Shown in pieces: positions 1-6,114 of a stretch of 15,390 bases of DNA. Position numbers and translations under genes: made by a program. The DNA is from Akkermansia sp. (GTDB lineage Bacteria; Verrucomicrobiota; Verrucomicrobiia; Verrucomicrobiales; Akkermansiaceae), in the NCBI GenBank assembly GCA_017628435.1, contig JAGBZE010000081.1:1-15390 (forward strand), in the 5' to 3' direction. The notes under the pieces were generated by a model. The model ran no database searches. It saw nothing but the letters and a program-made list of their open reading frames with translations, and was not told the DNA's origin. The stretch's first letter is position 1, and every line of letters begins with the position of its first letter.

Positions 1-625
1 ATACCTCACAGGCTTGCTGAACGGCAGTCCGGTAATAATCATAATCACATACCTGCAACTGAGCATAATCTGCATAATCACCCCGTCGGACATGCAAGCA
101 AACCGCGTTGCATGAACTAATTTCTTGAATCAATGCGGCATTCTGGCAGGAAGGAGGAGTAACAACGGTAAAAGCCTCTCTCAATTCCTCTTGTATATCA
201 TTGAAACATGCAGAAGACTGAAAAAAGCCGAACACATACTTATTTTTGCATGAATCAACCAGCTGAGGCCAGCAAAAAATATCGCGGATAAAATATATCC
301 CTTTGTTCTTCAGTAATTTTTGTTCCTCTCCGACAAGAGTACATCCTTGTCGTAAAAACTTAACATATTTCATTGGGCCGACGGTAACCAAAACTGAAAA
401 CAAAGCACGCAACAAGTGCACGACAGCTGAAACGCCGGACAAGATATGAGTATACGGAGTCAGTTTGAAATGATGAAGGCTCAATCTACGGTGATCGCGC
501 ATATATGGCTGAACGCAACCGTTTACATAGATATCATCCTTCTTACCAGCTTTATGAAGATACATAGCATACGCATATTCAAACATTTGATTTCCCATGC
601 CACTTTTTGTTATCAGCTGTATCAT
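1..625 (-). CDS. Alpha-1,2-fucosyltransferase-like glycosyltransferase, family GT11 (3' part beyond window)
   Basis: My own translation of the minus strand gives an open frame of 208 codons that runs off the left edge. The N-terminus (GMGNQMFEYAYAMYL, residues 9-23) matches the GT11 opening motif G-x-GNQMFxYA. HVRRGDY at residues 178-184 matches the conserved HxRRxD motif that binds GDP-fucose in this family, and FGFFQSS near 132-138 fits the usual FGYWQS segment. Members transfer fucose from GDP-fucose in alpha-1,2 linkage to surface glycans. A TAA lies in frame just upstream of the ATG at 625, so this start is firm, although the only purine-rich tract (rc of 647-653) is far from it. The gene is visibly AT-richer than all others here, which suggests horizontal transfer. 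Roughly the last third of a normal-length protein is missing. GT11 assignment is strong; acceptor and linkage cannot be read from the sequence. Confidence 0.85.
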   Translation of the reverse strand, partial: MIQLITKSGMGNQMFEYAYAMYLHKAGKKDDIYVNGCVQPYMRDHRRLSLHHFKLTPYTHILSGVSAVVHLLRALFSVLVTVGPMKYVKFLRQGCTLVGEEQKLLKNKGIYFIRDIFCWPQLVDSCKNKYVFGFFQSSACFNDIQEELREAFTVVTPPSCQNAALIQEISSCNAVCLHVRRGDYADYAQLQVCDYDYYRTAVQQACEV

Positions 626-661
626 AATGTCTAATTATTTTTCACCCCCCCTCCGCCGGGG

Positions 662-691
662 ATTCTAACACTCTTACCCACGACGAGTCAA
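662..691 (-). promoter_or_regulatory. Promoter of the GT11 gene
   Basis: Read on the minus strand, TTGACT (686-691) is followed after 18 bases by TAGAAT (662-667). This is a near-consensus sigma-70 pair. Transcription would start near 655, giving a leader of about 30 bases with a G-rich tract before the ATG at 625. Confidence 0.65.
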
Positions 692-757
692 GCATATTGC
701 AACCGATGCGCAGCCCTATGACTTTAACACGTGCAACTCCACTGTCCTGCTTTCAAC

Positions 758-787
758 TTGCCAATCAGCAACAAATGGTTATATAAT
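758..787 (+). promoter_or_regulatory. Promoter of the secreted thioredoxin-like gene; probably leaderless
   Basis: TTGCCA (758-763), an 18-base spacer and a perfect TATAAT (782-787). The ATG at 794 lies only 6 bases beyond the -10 box, so the expected transcription start coincides with the start codon. It is divergent from the GT11 promoter; the two share the 626-793 intergenic region. Confidence 0.7.
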
Positions 788-793
788 GAGGGC

Positions 794-2038
794 ATGAAGA
801 AGATATTTGCTACAGCAGCCATGGCAATCAGCCTGACCACCCATGCCACGGAAGAAGCAATGCAGCAAGCACTGAATACCTGGCAGCAGCAAGTGGCTGA
901 TTACGAAGCCGCCATGCAGGCAGCAGACAGCGATGCCGCCCGCGCAGCGCTGGTTCCGCCGAATGCGCGCGAAATCGCCCCGCAGCTCTGGCAGAGCATC
1001 AACGGCCGCACCGGCACCCGCCCGAATCCTAAGGGCAAGGGCAGCATTCCCACCTTTGAATTCGATAAACCCTGGGCGCTGCCTGCCATTGTCTGGATTC
1101 TGGAGCACCCACAGGCCTTTACCGCCGCATTCACGGAGGAGGAGCAAGCCCAGCTCACCTGGTTCGGCAATGCGATTGTGGACTCCCTGAGCCGCGTGCA
1201 TTTCAACAGCCCCGGCGTGGGTGCTGTCTGTCCCAGTCTTTCCGCCACATCCAGCGTGCGCGAATACGAAATTCTGCAGAAGATTTACCAGCGCAACCAG
1301 AACAAAGGCGCCCGCGCCTGCGCCGCCCTTGGAATGAGCCGCATGCTCAACAACCCATTGGTCAGCAGTGTAGAGGGCAGTGAATCCATGGCCCGGGCCA
1401 AGCGCGTCTACTATCTCAAGCAATCCATCCTCCTCTCCGATAAGGACACTCGCTTCGGCAGCCAGCCGCTTACCGAGGTAGCCATGGAGCAGGCTTATTA
1501 CCTGCGCCACCTGGCCGTGGGCTGCATTGCTCCGCAGATTACCGTGCGCAACCAGGAGGGGGTGGAGCACCGTTTCCCCATCACGCAGAAGCCCAACCTT
1601 CTCATCTTCTGGTCACCCTCCGACCCCGCAGGTGCCGCCATGGTGCGCGATATCGATAAGCTCAAGGCCCAGTATCCGGGGGTCGAGATATGCCCCATCA
1701 TGCCCCATTCCACGCCGGAGGAACAGCAGAAAGCGCTGCAGGAGCTCGGCATCGCCACCTCATTCACCGATAACGCCCAGGGGACCGCCGGCATTACCTA
1801 TCGCGTCGATGAGCTGCCCACGGTGGTGCTCATCAGCAAGCGCAGCACCATCCTCTACGGCGGCGCTCCGGATATCAAACTGCAGAATGCTCTGGAGACC
1901 ATTAAGGCCGAGGAAGAAGCTGCCGCCAAGGCCAACCGCCCCAAGGTCTACATCAAGGAAGCCCCCACGCCAGCCCCTGCACCCGCACCTGCCAGGGACG
2001 GCGAGGTTCCCGGCCTCCGCGAGATGCCGGAATTCTGA
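794..2038 (+). CDS. Secreted protein with C-terminal cysteine-less thioredoxin-like domain
   Basis: 414 residues. Start taken at 794 (MKKIFATAAM...) because a signal peptide begins there (likely cleavage after THA, residue 17) and the promoter -10 box ends at 787; an upstream in-frame ATG at 731 would place the promoter inside the gene. Residues 18-240 are helical, alanine/glutamine-rich and not recognised. Residues 243-370 read as an AhpC/TSA-TlpA-like thioredoxin fold: CIAPQITVRNQEG as the opening strands, NLLIFWSPSDPAGAAM where the family has FWAxWCxxC, and a probable cis-proline at DELPTVVLIS (P342). The CxxC is replaced by SPSDPA, so redox activity is unlikely and a binding or structural role is an inference. 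The C-terminus is a Pro-Ala repeat (391-400) followed by an acidic/hydrophobic tail. Only 3 bases separate it from the next gene, so the two form an operon. Confidence 0.75.
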   Translation: MKKIFATAAMAISLTTHATEEAMQQALNTWQQQVADYEAAMQAADSDAARAALVPPNAREIAPQLWQSINGRTGTRPNPKGKGSIPTFEFDKPWALPAIVWILEHPQAFTAAFTEEEQAQLTWFGNAIVDSLSRVHFNSPGVGAVCPSLSATSSVREYEILQKIYQRNQNKGARACAALGMSRMLNNPLVSSVEGSESMARAKRVYYLKQSILLSDKDTRFGSQPLTEVAMEQAYYLRHLAVGCIAPQITVRNQEGVEHRFPITQKPNLLIFWSPSDPAGAAMVRDIDKLKAQYPGVEICPIMPHSTPEEQQKALQELGIATSFTDNAQGTAGITYRVDELPTVVLISKRSTILYGGAPDIKLQNALETIKAEEEAAAKANRPKVYIKEAPTPAPAPAPARDGEVPGLREMPEF

Positions 2039-2041
2039 GAT

Positions 2042-2530
2042 ATGTACCTCTACATCGAGCCCTACATCCTGCCCTGCCTGGCTCTGCTGGTTCTTTTCTT
2101 CATAGGCAGAGCCCTCATCAAGGCACGACAGAAAGGTGCAAAAAACGGCTGCGGACTAGGGTGTTTCGGGCTTATCACCCTCGTGCTGGCAGGCCCGCTC
2201 ATCGGGTGTTTCTTCAACACAAAAGACTTGTACGACAACGGCACGCGCCGGTGGTACCTGCACACCTACGATATCGACGGCACCACCTTCTACAGTGTTC
2301 ATGTTTCCCCCATGAGCGGTCTGAGCGAGACGGAGGAGCCTTGGTATTGCCGCATCGGATTCCAGGGAGGAGAGGCTGGCTGGAAAAAGCACCCCACCGA
2401 ACTCTATCTCCGCCAGAAATCCGGCGCACTCCACTACTTCAACTTTGAAACCGAAGAAGTGCAGGATTTAGGAAATGTTCCCGTAGACGTTCCCATGTAC
2501 CCCGTTGAGCAATTCTTCCGCCAACTCTGA
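2042..2530 (+). CDS. Small membrane protein, unknown function
   Basis: 162 residues, no family recognised. Two hydrophobic segments (about residues 8-25 and 40-58) flank a short basic loop (RALIKARQKGAKNG). After the second helix comes a soluble domain of about 100 residues rich in Tyr, Trp and Gly (KRxWYLHTYDIDGTTFYSVHV-like start), which looks like a small beta-rich domain. Starts 3 bases after the stop of the secreted thioredoxin-like gene, and the two are probably co-transcribed and translationally coupled. A membrane partner for the secreted protein is an inference from position only. Confidence 0.7.
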   Translation: MYLYIEPYILPCLALLVLFFIGRALIKARQKGAKNGCGLGCFGLITLVLAGPLIGCFFNTKDLYDNGTRRWYLHTYDIDGTTFYSVHVSPMSGLSETEEPWYCRIGFQGGEAGWKKHPTELYLRQKSGALHYFNFETEEVQDLGNVPVDVPMYPVEQFFRQL

Positions 2531-2674
2531 TGATGACCTCCCCAGACGGGATTAGCCAGGAAAAGGGCGATAGCATGCGTTTGACGGCTACGTCCAAACG
2601 ATGCCTCATCAAAGCAGGAAATATAGCGGGTCGTCACTGGCACATGCCCCGCTAGGACGGCGAGAGCTGCTTAA
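2531..2674 (+). other. Structured non-coding stretch between convergent operons
   Basis: No credible gene on either strand. Two hairpins precede the terminator: an imperfect 13-bp stem with single-base bulges and a GCTA loop (2573-2604), and a 6-bp stem AGCGGG/CCCGCT (2625-2630 with 2648-2653). Could be a structured 3' UTR or a small RNA; no known RNA family was recognised. Confidence 0.4.
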
Positions 2675-2699
2675 AAAGCCCTGGCAAAACCGGGGCTTT
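2675..2699. terminator. Bidirectional terminator between the 794-2530 unit and hisIE
   Basis: Ten-pair hairpin AAAGCCC(T)GG / CC(G)GGGCTTT around a CAAAA loop. It is followed by a T-rich run on the plus strand (2702-2710) and by a TTTTT run when read on the minus strand (2673-2677). It serves two convergent transcripts. Confidence 0.8.
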
Positions 2700-2720
2700 C
2701 GCTTTTTCTTTATGGAAAAA

Positions 2721-3335
2721 TCAGTGTTTTTTCCAACCCGGCTTGTGGCGGGAGGCCAGTTCCTCGATAACCTGCTCGATGCGCAGCCCCTTGGAGGTGA
2801 GCAGCACGATAAGGTGGTAGAACATATCGGAAGCCTCGTAGATGAGGCGTTCGTTGGTGCCGTTGCAGGCTTCGAGACAGGCTTCCAGAGCTTCCTCGCC
2901 CACCTTCTGAGCCATGCGGTTGATACCATCGCGGAACAGACTGGTAGTGTAGGAACCTTCGGGCATCTCCTCGTGGCGCTTGTTGATGAAATCCTGCAGT
3001 TCGGTGAGGAAGAGCAGCGGGCTGGACTCATTCTTCTCACCCCAGCAGGTATCCGTGCCGGTGTGGCACACCGGGCCATGCGGCGTGGCCTGAATGAGCA
3101 GCGTGTCGTTGTCGCAATCCACCTTGATGCTTACCACATCAAGGAAATTACCGCTGGTCTCGCCCTTGGTCCACAGGCATTGGCGACTGCGGCTGTAGAA
3201 GCACACACGCCCGGTTTCCTGAGTCCTGGCAAAGGATTCAGCATTCATATACCCCATCATGAGCACCTTGCCCGTGGTGGAGTCCTGAATAATGGCGGGC
3301 ACCAGGCCGCCGCACTTGTCAAAGTCGATTGTCAT
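2721..3335 (-). CDS. hisIE: Bifunctional phosphoribosyl-AMP cyclohydrolase / phosphoribosyl-ATP pyrophosphohydrolase
   Basis: 204 residues, cytosolic, catalysing steps 2 and 3 of histidine synthesis (PR-ATP to PR-AMP to ProFAR). The HisI domain (about 1-105) carries the metal-binding motif DCDNDTLL (73-80) and CHTGTDTC (90-97), matching the usual DCDxDxLL and CHTGxxxCF. The HisE domain (about 110-195) carries DGINRMAQKVGEEALE and the EASDMFYHLIVLL helix. Start taken at the ATG at 3335, where HisI homology begins (MTIDFDKCGGLVPAIIQD); an in-frame ATG at 3371 lies on top of the apparent -10 box. Unlike the rest of the pathway genes it is split off from hisF by an unrelated gene and has its own promoter. 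It ends 21 bases before the shared terminator. Confidence 0.95.
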   Translation of the reverse strand: MTIDFDKCGGLVPAIIQDSTTGKVLMMGYMNAESFARTQETGRVCFYSRSRQCLWTKGETSGNFLDVVSIKVDCDNDTLLIQATPHGPVCHTGTDTCWGEKNESSPLLFLTELQDFINKRHEEMPEGSYTTSLFRDGINRMAQKVGEEALEACLEACNGTNERLIYEASDMFYHLIVLLTSKGLRIEQVIEELASRHKPGWKKH

Positions 3336-3361
3336 ACGCGGAATTAAGCGGTTGCGGGCAG

Positions 3362-3390
3362 AGTATACCACAAGTTCAAGAAATTGCCAC
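3362..3390 (-). promoter_or_regulatory. Promoter of hisIE
   Basis: On the minus strand GTGGCA (3385-3390), a 17-base spacer and TATACT (3362-3367). The start of transcription would be near 3355, about 20 bases before the ATG at 3335. It suggests hisIE can be expressed independently of the main his operon. Confidence 0.5.
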
Positions 3391-3483
3391 CTTTTTTTAC
3401 AGCTACACGAAGCGCCTACGATATTTCAGCAACATAATGCCGAAAATCAGCACTGAAAAACCGGGGTCCTGGCAGCTCAGGTA

Positions 3484-3939
3484 CTAACGGCGGGGAAGAT
3501 TCTTCTCCACATATTGAATCCAGTCTCCTTTTACCTGGAATTGCGTGCCGCCGGCAATGCTGTACAAATCGGTCAATGCCCAGTCATCATATATATTGGA
3601 TGAAGGCCGGGGAACCCGTGCAGGCTTGCGACGGCTCAGTTCCTGCTCGGATATAAATGCTCTCTGCTGCACATCATAATAACGCAACGGGTCGTCATCC
3701 CGCCAGGTTGTGAGCATTAAATACCCCTCATGCTCCACAGAAACATCCACGGGAGGGCTGAAAAAGCGGCAATAAATCATCTCCCCCTGCCAGGAAACAA
3801 CCTCGACAATGCACTGCGTAGACGAAGAACCTGGTGCGGTAATATGCCACCAGCTGATACCGCCCACCCGGGCCCAGCGCGGCTTGAACATCATCAGCAG
3901 CAAGCCCAGGACAAATAGAATCAGTACGATTTTCTTCAT
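3484..3939 (-). CDS. Small membrane-anchored or secreted protein of unknown function
   Basis: 151 residues from the ATG at 3939 (MKKIVLILFVLGLLLMMFKPRW), which gives a clean N-terminal hydrophobic anchor or signal (3-18). An in-frame ATG at 3954 (MYSRDM...) would add five residues and has an AGGGG tract upstream, so it remains possible. The body has paired Trp/Tyr-rich strands (GGISWWHITAPG, VSWQGEMIYCRFF, GYLMLTTWRDDDPLRYYD) suggestive of a small beta domain. No family recognised. It lies between hisF and hisIE on the same strand but shows no link to histidine synthesis. It ends with TAG; the 26 codons after it stay open in the same frame and end in a hydrophobic stretch plus KYRRR (see findings). 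Confidence 0.6.
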   Translation of the reverse strand: MKKIVLILFVLGLLLMMFKPRWARVGGISWWHITAPGSSSTQCIVEVVSWQGEMIYCRFFSPPVDVSVEHEGYLMLTTWRDDDPLRYYDVQQRAFISEQELSRRKPARVPRPSSNIYDDWALTDLYSIAGGTQFQVKGDWIQYVEKNLPRR

Positions 3940-3957
3940 GTCTCTGCTATACATGAA

Positions 3958-3990
3958 ACACCCCTTTGAGCCTCTGACTCTCAGGGGTGT
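3958..3990 (-). terminator. Possible terminator or processing hairpin after hisF
   Basis: Inverted repeat ACACCCCT (3958-3965) / AGGGGTGT (3983-3990), a perfect 8-bp stem with a 17-base interior that can pair partly (GAG/CTC). It lies just downstream of the hisF stop at 4013. Only three T residues follow it on the minus strand, so termination would be weak; it also overlaps the leader of the next gene. Confidence 0.4.
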
Positions 3991-4012
3991 CGGTTTAATA
4001 TAAAATCTACCT

Positions 4013-4768
4013 TTACAGTCTCACGCAGATACCTTCATTGTGGAGGTACTGCTTGAGTTCGGGAATCTTGATTTCGCCGAAGTGGAACACGCTGGCAGCC
4101 AGAGCAGCATCGGCGTGGCCCAGGCGGAAGGCATCCGCAAAGTGCTCCTTGGCGCCAGCACCGCCGCTGGCAATGACGGGAATGCTGAGTTCATCGGACA
4201 AGCGGGCAAGAGCCTCATTCGGGAAGCCCTGCTTCACGCCGTCGTGATCCATGCTGGTGAAGAGGATTTCGCCGGCGCCGCGGTCGGCAACCTCGCGAGC
4301 CCAGTCGAACAGGGTGCGCTCCACGCGGATGCGACCACCGTTCACGTAGCAGTACCAACCATCGGCATCGCAGCGGGCATCAATGGCGGCCACGCATACC
4401 TGGGAACCGAAGTGGTTAGCAATCTCATTCACCAGCTGCGGGTTGCGGATAGCGGCGGAGTTAAGGCTCACCTTGTCGGCACCCGCCTCCAGCAGGCGGG
4501 CTACGTCTGCCAGCTCATGAATACCACCACCCACGGTGAACGGGATGGAAATGGCGGCAGCCACGCGGGAAACCATATCAGTGAAGGTCTTGCGGCCTTC
4601 ATGCGTGGCGGCGATGTCGAGGAACACGAGTTCATCGGCGCCCTGCTCGCTGTAGGCCTTGCCCAGCTCCACGGGGTCACCAGCATCGCGCAGGTTTACG
4701 AAATTGATACCTTTGACGGTGCGACCGTCCTTCACGTCCAGACAGGGAATAATACGTTTAGCGAGCAT
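4013..4768 (-). CDS. hisF: Imidazole glycerol phosphate synthase, cyclase subunit
   Basis: 251 residues, the normal length for HisF. It is the (beta/alpha)8 cyclase that, with HisH, converts PRFAR and glutamine-derived ammonia to imidazole glycerol phosphate and AICAR. Starts MLAKRIIPCLDVKDGRTVKG; the two catalytic aspartates are visible at D11 (CLDV) and D130 (AAIDAR), and phosphate-binding glycine motifs appear at TVGGGI (78-83) and IASGGAG. The ATG at 4768 is chosen because family homology starts exactly there; the frame remains open upstream but the extension overlaps hisA. It follows hisA by 22 AT-rich bases. Confidence 0.97.
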   Translation of the reverse strand: MLAKRIIPCLDVKDGRTVKGINFVNLRDAGDPVELGKAYSEQGADELVFLDIAATHEGRKTFTDMVSRVAAAISIPFTVGGGIHELADVARLLEAGADKVSLNSAAIRNPQLVNEIANHFGSQVCVAAIDARCDADGWYCYVNGGRIRVERTLFDWAREVADRGAGEILFTSMDHDGVKQGFPNEALARLSDELSIPVIASGGAGAKEHFADAFRLGHADAALAASVFHFGEIKIPELKQYLHNEGICVRL

Positions 4769-4776
4769 AAAAGAAA

Positions 4777-4807
4777 TGAATAGTGAATAATTAAGAGTGA
4801 ATAGTGA
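4777..4807. repeat. Short direct repeat at the hisA-hisF junction
   Basis: TGAATAGTGA occurs at 4777-4786 and again at 4798-4807, 21 bases apart, spanning the hisA stop codon. The stretch is conspicuously AT-rich in a GC-rich operon, and the second copy encodes the last residues of HisA. Confidence 0.6.
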
Positions 4808-5510
4808 GAAGAGAGGGTAAATCGATACGGCCTTCGTAGTAGGCCTTGCCGAAAACGACGGAGGGAATACCGGCGGCATCGAGGGCTCGGATGTCATCAG
4901 TGCAGCTTACACCGCCACTGGCAATGAGGCGGCATCCGGGGTGTTTCGCCATGATTTCCTGGTAGAGCGCCGTATTCGGGCCACCCAGGGTACCATCGCG
5001 GGAGATATCGGTGCAGAGCACGCGGGTGATGCCGTGGCTCATGTAGAAGCTCACGAATTCATCCAGGCTCATACCGCCATCCTCGCGCCAGCCCTTAATC
5101 ATCACGCGGCCATTCAGCGCATCGGCCCCCACAATGAAGCGGTCGGGGCCATATTTCTCTGCCCACTTCAGCAGGCGCTGCGGGTCGGTAGCAGCCAGGC
5201 TGCCCACCGTCACCATGGCGGCGCCGTGGTCAAAAGCGGCCTGCAAATCGCTCTCCTGCTTGATACCGCCGCCGAAATCCACCGTCATGCCCAGCGCGGT
5301 GATTTTCTTCAGCGTCTCCAGGTTCACGATATGGTCGGCCTTGGCGCCATCGAGGTCCACCACATGCAGACGGCGCACGCCCATATCGTAAAAACGGCGG
5401 GCCACGTCCTCGGGATGCGGGTCATAGGTTTTCTGGGCAGCGTAGTCGCCCTTGGTCAGGCGCACACACTGGCCGCCGATGATATCGATGGCAGGAATAA
5501 GCTCAATCAT
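4791..5510 (-). CDS. hisA: ProFAR isomerase (phosphoribosylformimino-5-aminoimidazole carboxamide ribotide isomerase)
   Basis: 239 residues, a (beta/alpha)8 barrel that carries out the Amadori rearrangement of ProFAR to PRFAR in step 4 of histidine synthesis. Starts MIELIPAIDIIGGQCVRLTKGD; the catalytic aspartates are D9 and D130 (VGADA). The phosphate-binding loops are DFGGGI (78-83) and IASGGVS, and TDISRDGTLGGPN (167-179) is highly diagnostic for HisA. The ATG at 5510 sits inside the end of hisH (overlap 5503-5510, shared ATGATTGA), indicating translational coupling. The last residues (LLTIHS) are encoded by an AT-rich direct repeat. Confidence 0.97.
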   Translation of the reverse strand: MIELIPAIDIIGGQCVRLTKGDYAAQKTYDPHPEDVARRFYDMGVRRLHVVDLDGAKADHIVNLETLKKITALGMTVDFGGGIKQESDLQAAFDHGAAMVTVGSLAATDPQRLLKWAEKYGPDRFIVGADALNGRVMIKGWREDGGMSLDEFVSFYMSHGITRVLCTDISRDGTLGGPNTALYQEIMAKHPGCRLIASGGVSCTDDIRALDAAGIPSVVFGKAYYEGRIDLPSLLTIHS

Positions 5511-6111
5511 GGCAAAGGTGGATGAAATTGTGAAGAATGCGCAGGCCCACGTCGCCACTCTTTTCGGGGTGGAACTGGGTGGTGTAGAAATTGCCACGGC
5601 ACAAGGCGGAGGCATAGGTCACACCGCCATAGGTGGTGCGGGCAATGGCCTCAGCGCAGTCAGGCACATAGAAACTGTGTACGAAATAAACAAAATCGCC
5701 CTCCTTCAGCCCCTCAAAGAGCGGCGTGCGGAGATTTTCAATGGTATTCCAGCCAATCTGGGGGATTTTCACGCGCCCCTCATCGCAGGCGGAAGGGAAA
5801 CGCACCACCGGGCTGTTGAATACGCCAAGACACGGGGTATCGCCCTCCTCGGAATGGGCGCAGAGCAGCTGCTGGCCGATGCAGATGCCCAGCACAGGCT
5901 GCTTCAGGTTGCGAATCACCTCGCCCAGTCCGCTTTCGCGCAGATAGACCATGGTGTTGGCGGCTTCTCCCTGCCCCGGGAAAATAACGCGGTCGGCACT
6001 GGCCAGTTCAGACGCATCATCCGACACCAACGGCTCCACGCCGATGCGGTGGAGAGCATTGATGACGGAGCGGATATTGCCCGCATTGTATCTGACTACG
6101 GCAACTTTCAT
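5503..6111 (-). CDS. hisH: Imidazole glycerol phosphate synthase, glutamine amidotransferase subunit
   Basis: 202 residues. Class I glutaminase that feeds ammonia to HisF. The nucleophile C77 lies in GICIGQQLL and the rest of the triad in QFHPEKSG (H181, E183); the oxyanion-strand region FPGQGEAANTM (44-54) is as expected. The start MKVAVVRYNAGNIRSV is canonical. The gene begins one codon (GTT) after the hisB stop, in the same frame, and overlaps hisA by 8 bases, so hisB-hisH-hisA are one translationally coupled block. Confidence 0.97.
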   Translation of the reverse strand: MKVAVVRYNAGNIRSVINALHRIGVEPLVSDDASELASADRVIFPGQGEAANTMVYLRESGLGEVIRNLKQPVLGICIGQQLLCAHSEEGDTPCLGVFNSPVVRFPSACDEGRVKIPQIGWNTIENLRTPLFEGLKEGDFVYFVHSFYVPDCAEAIARTTYGGVTYASALCRGNFYTTQFHPEKSGDVGLRILHNFIHLCHD

Positions 6112-6114
6112 AAC

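Noticed and set aside
446..634. Plus-strand 62-codon frame
   Set aside because: Lies entirely opposite the GT11 gene, whose motifs are clear; no ribosome site or homology.
779..1570. Minus-strand 263-codon frame opposite the secreted thioredoxin-like gene
   Set aside because: The plus strand has the signal peptide, promoter and domain; the antisense product is an unstructured Gly/Ala/His-rich string.
2531..2700. SRP (4.5S) RNA, 6S RNA or hammerhead ribozyme
   Set aside because: The GGAA-tetraloop SRP core and the CTGATGA...GAAA hammerhead core were looked for on both strands and not found.
2601..3347. Plus-strand 248-codon frame
   Set aside because: It would run through the terminator and is antisense to hisIE.
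4040..4783. Plus-strand frame opposite hisF
   Set aside because: Shadow of hisF, same codon-usage effect as the larger antisense frame.
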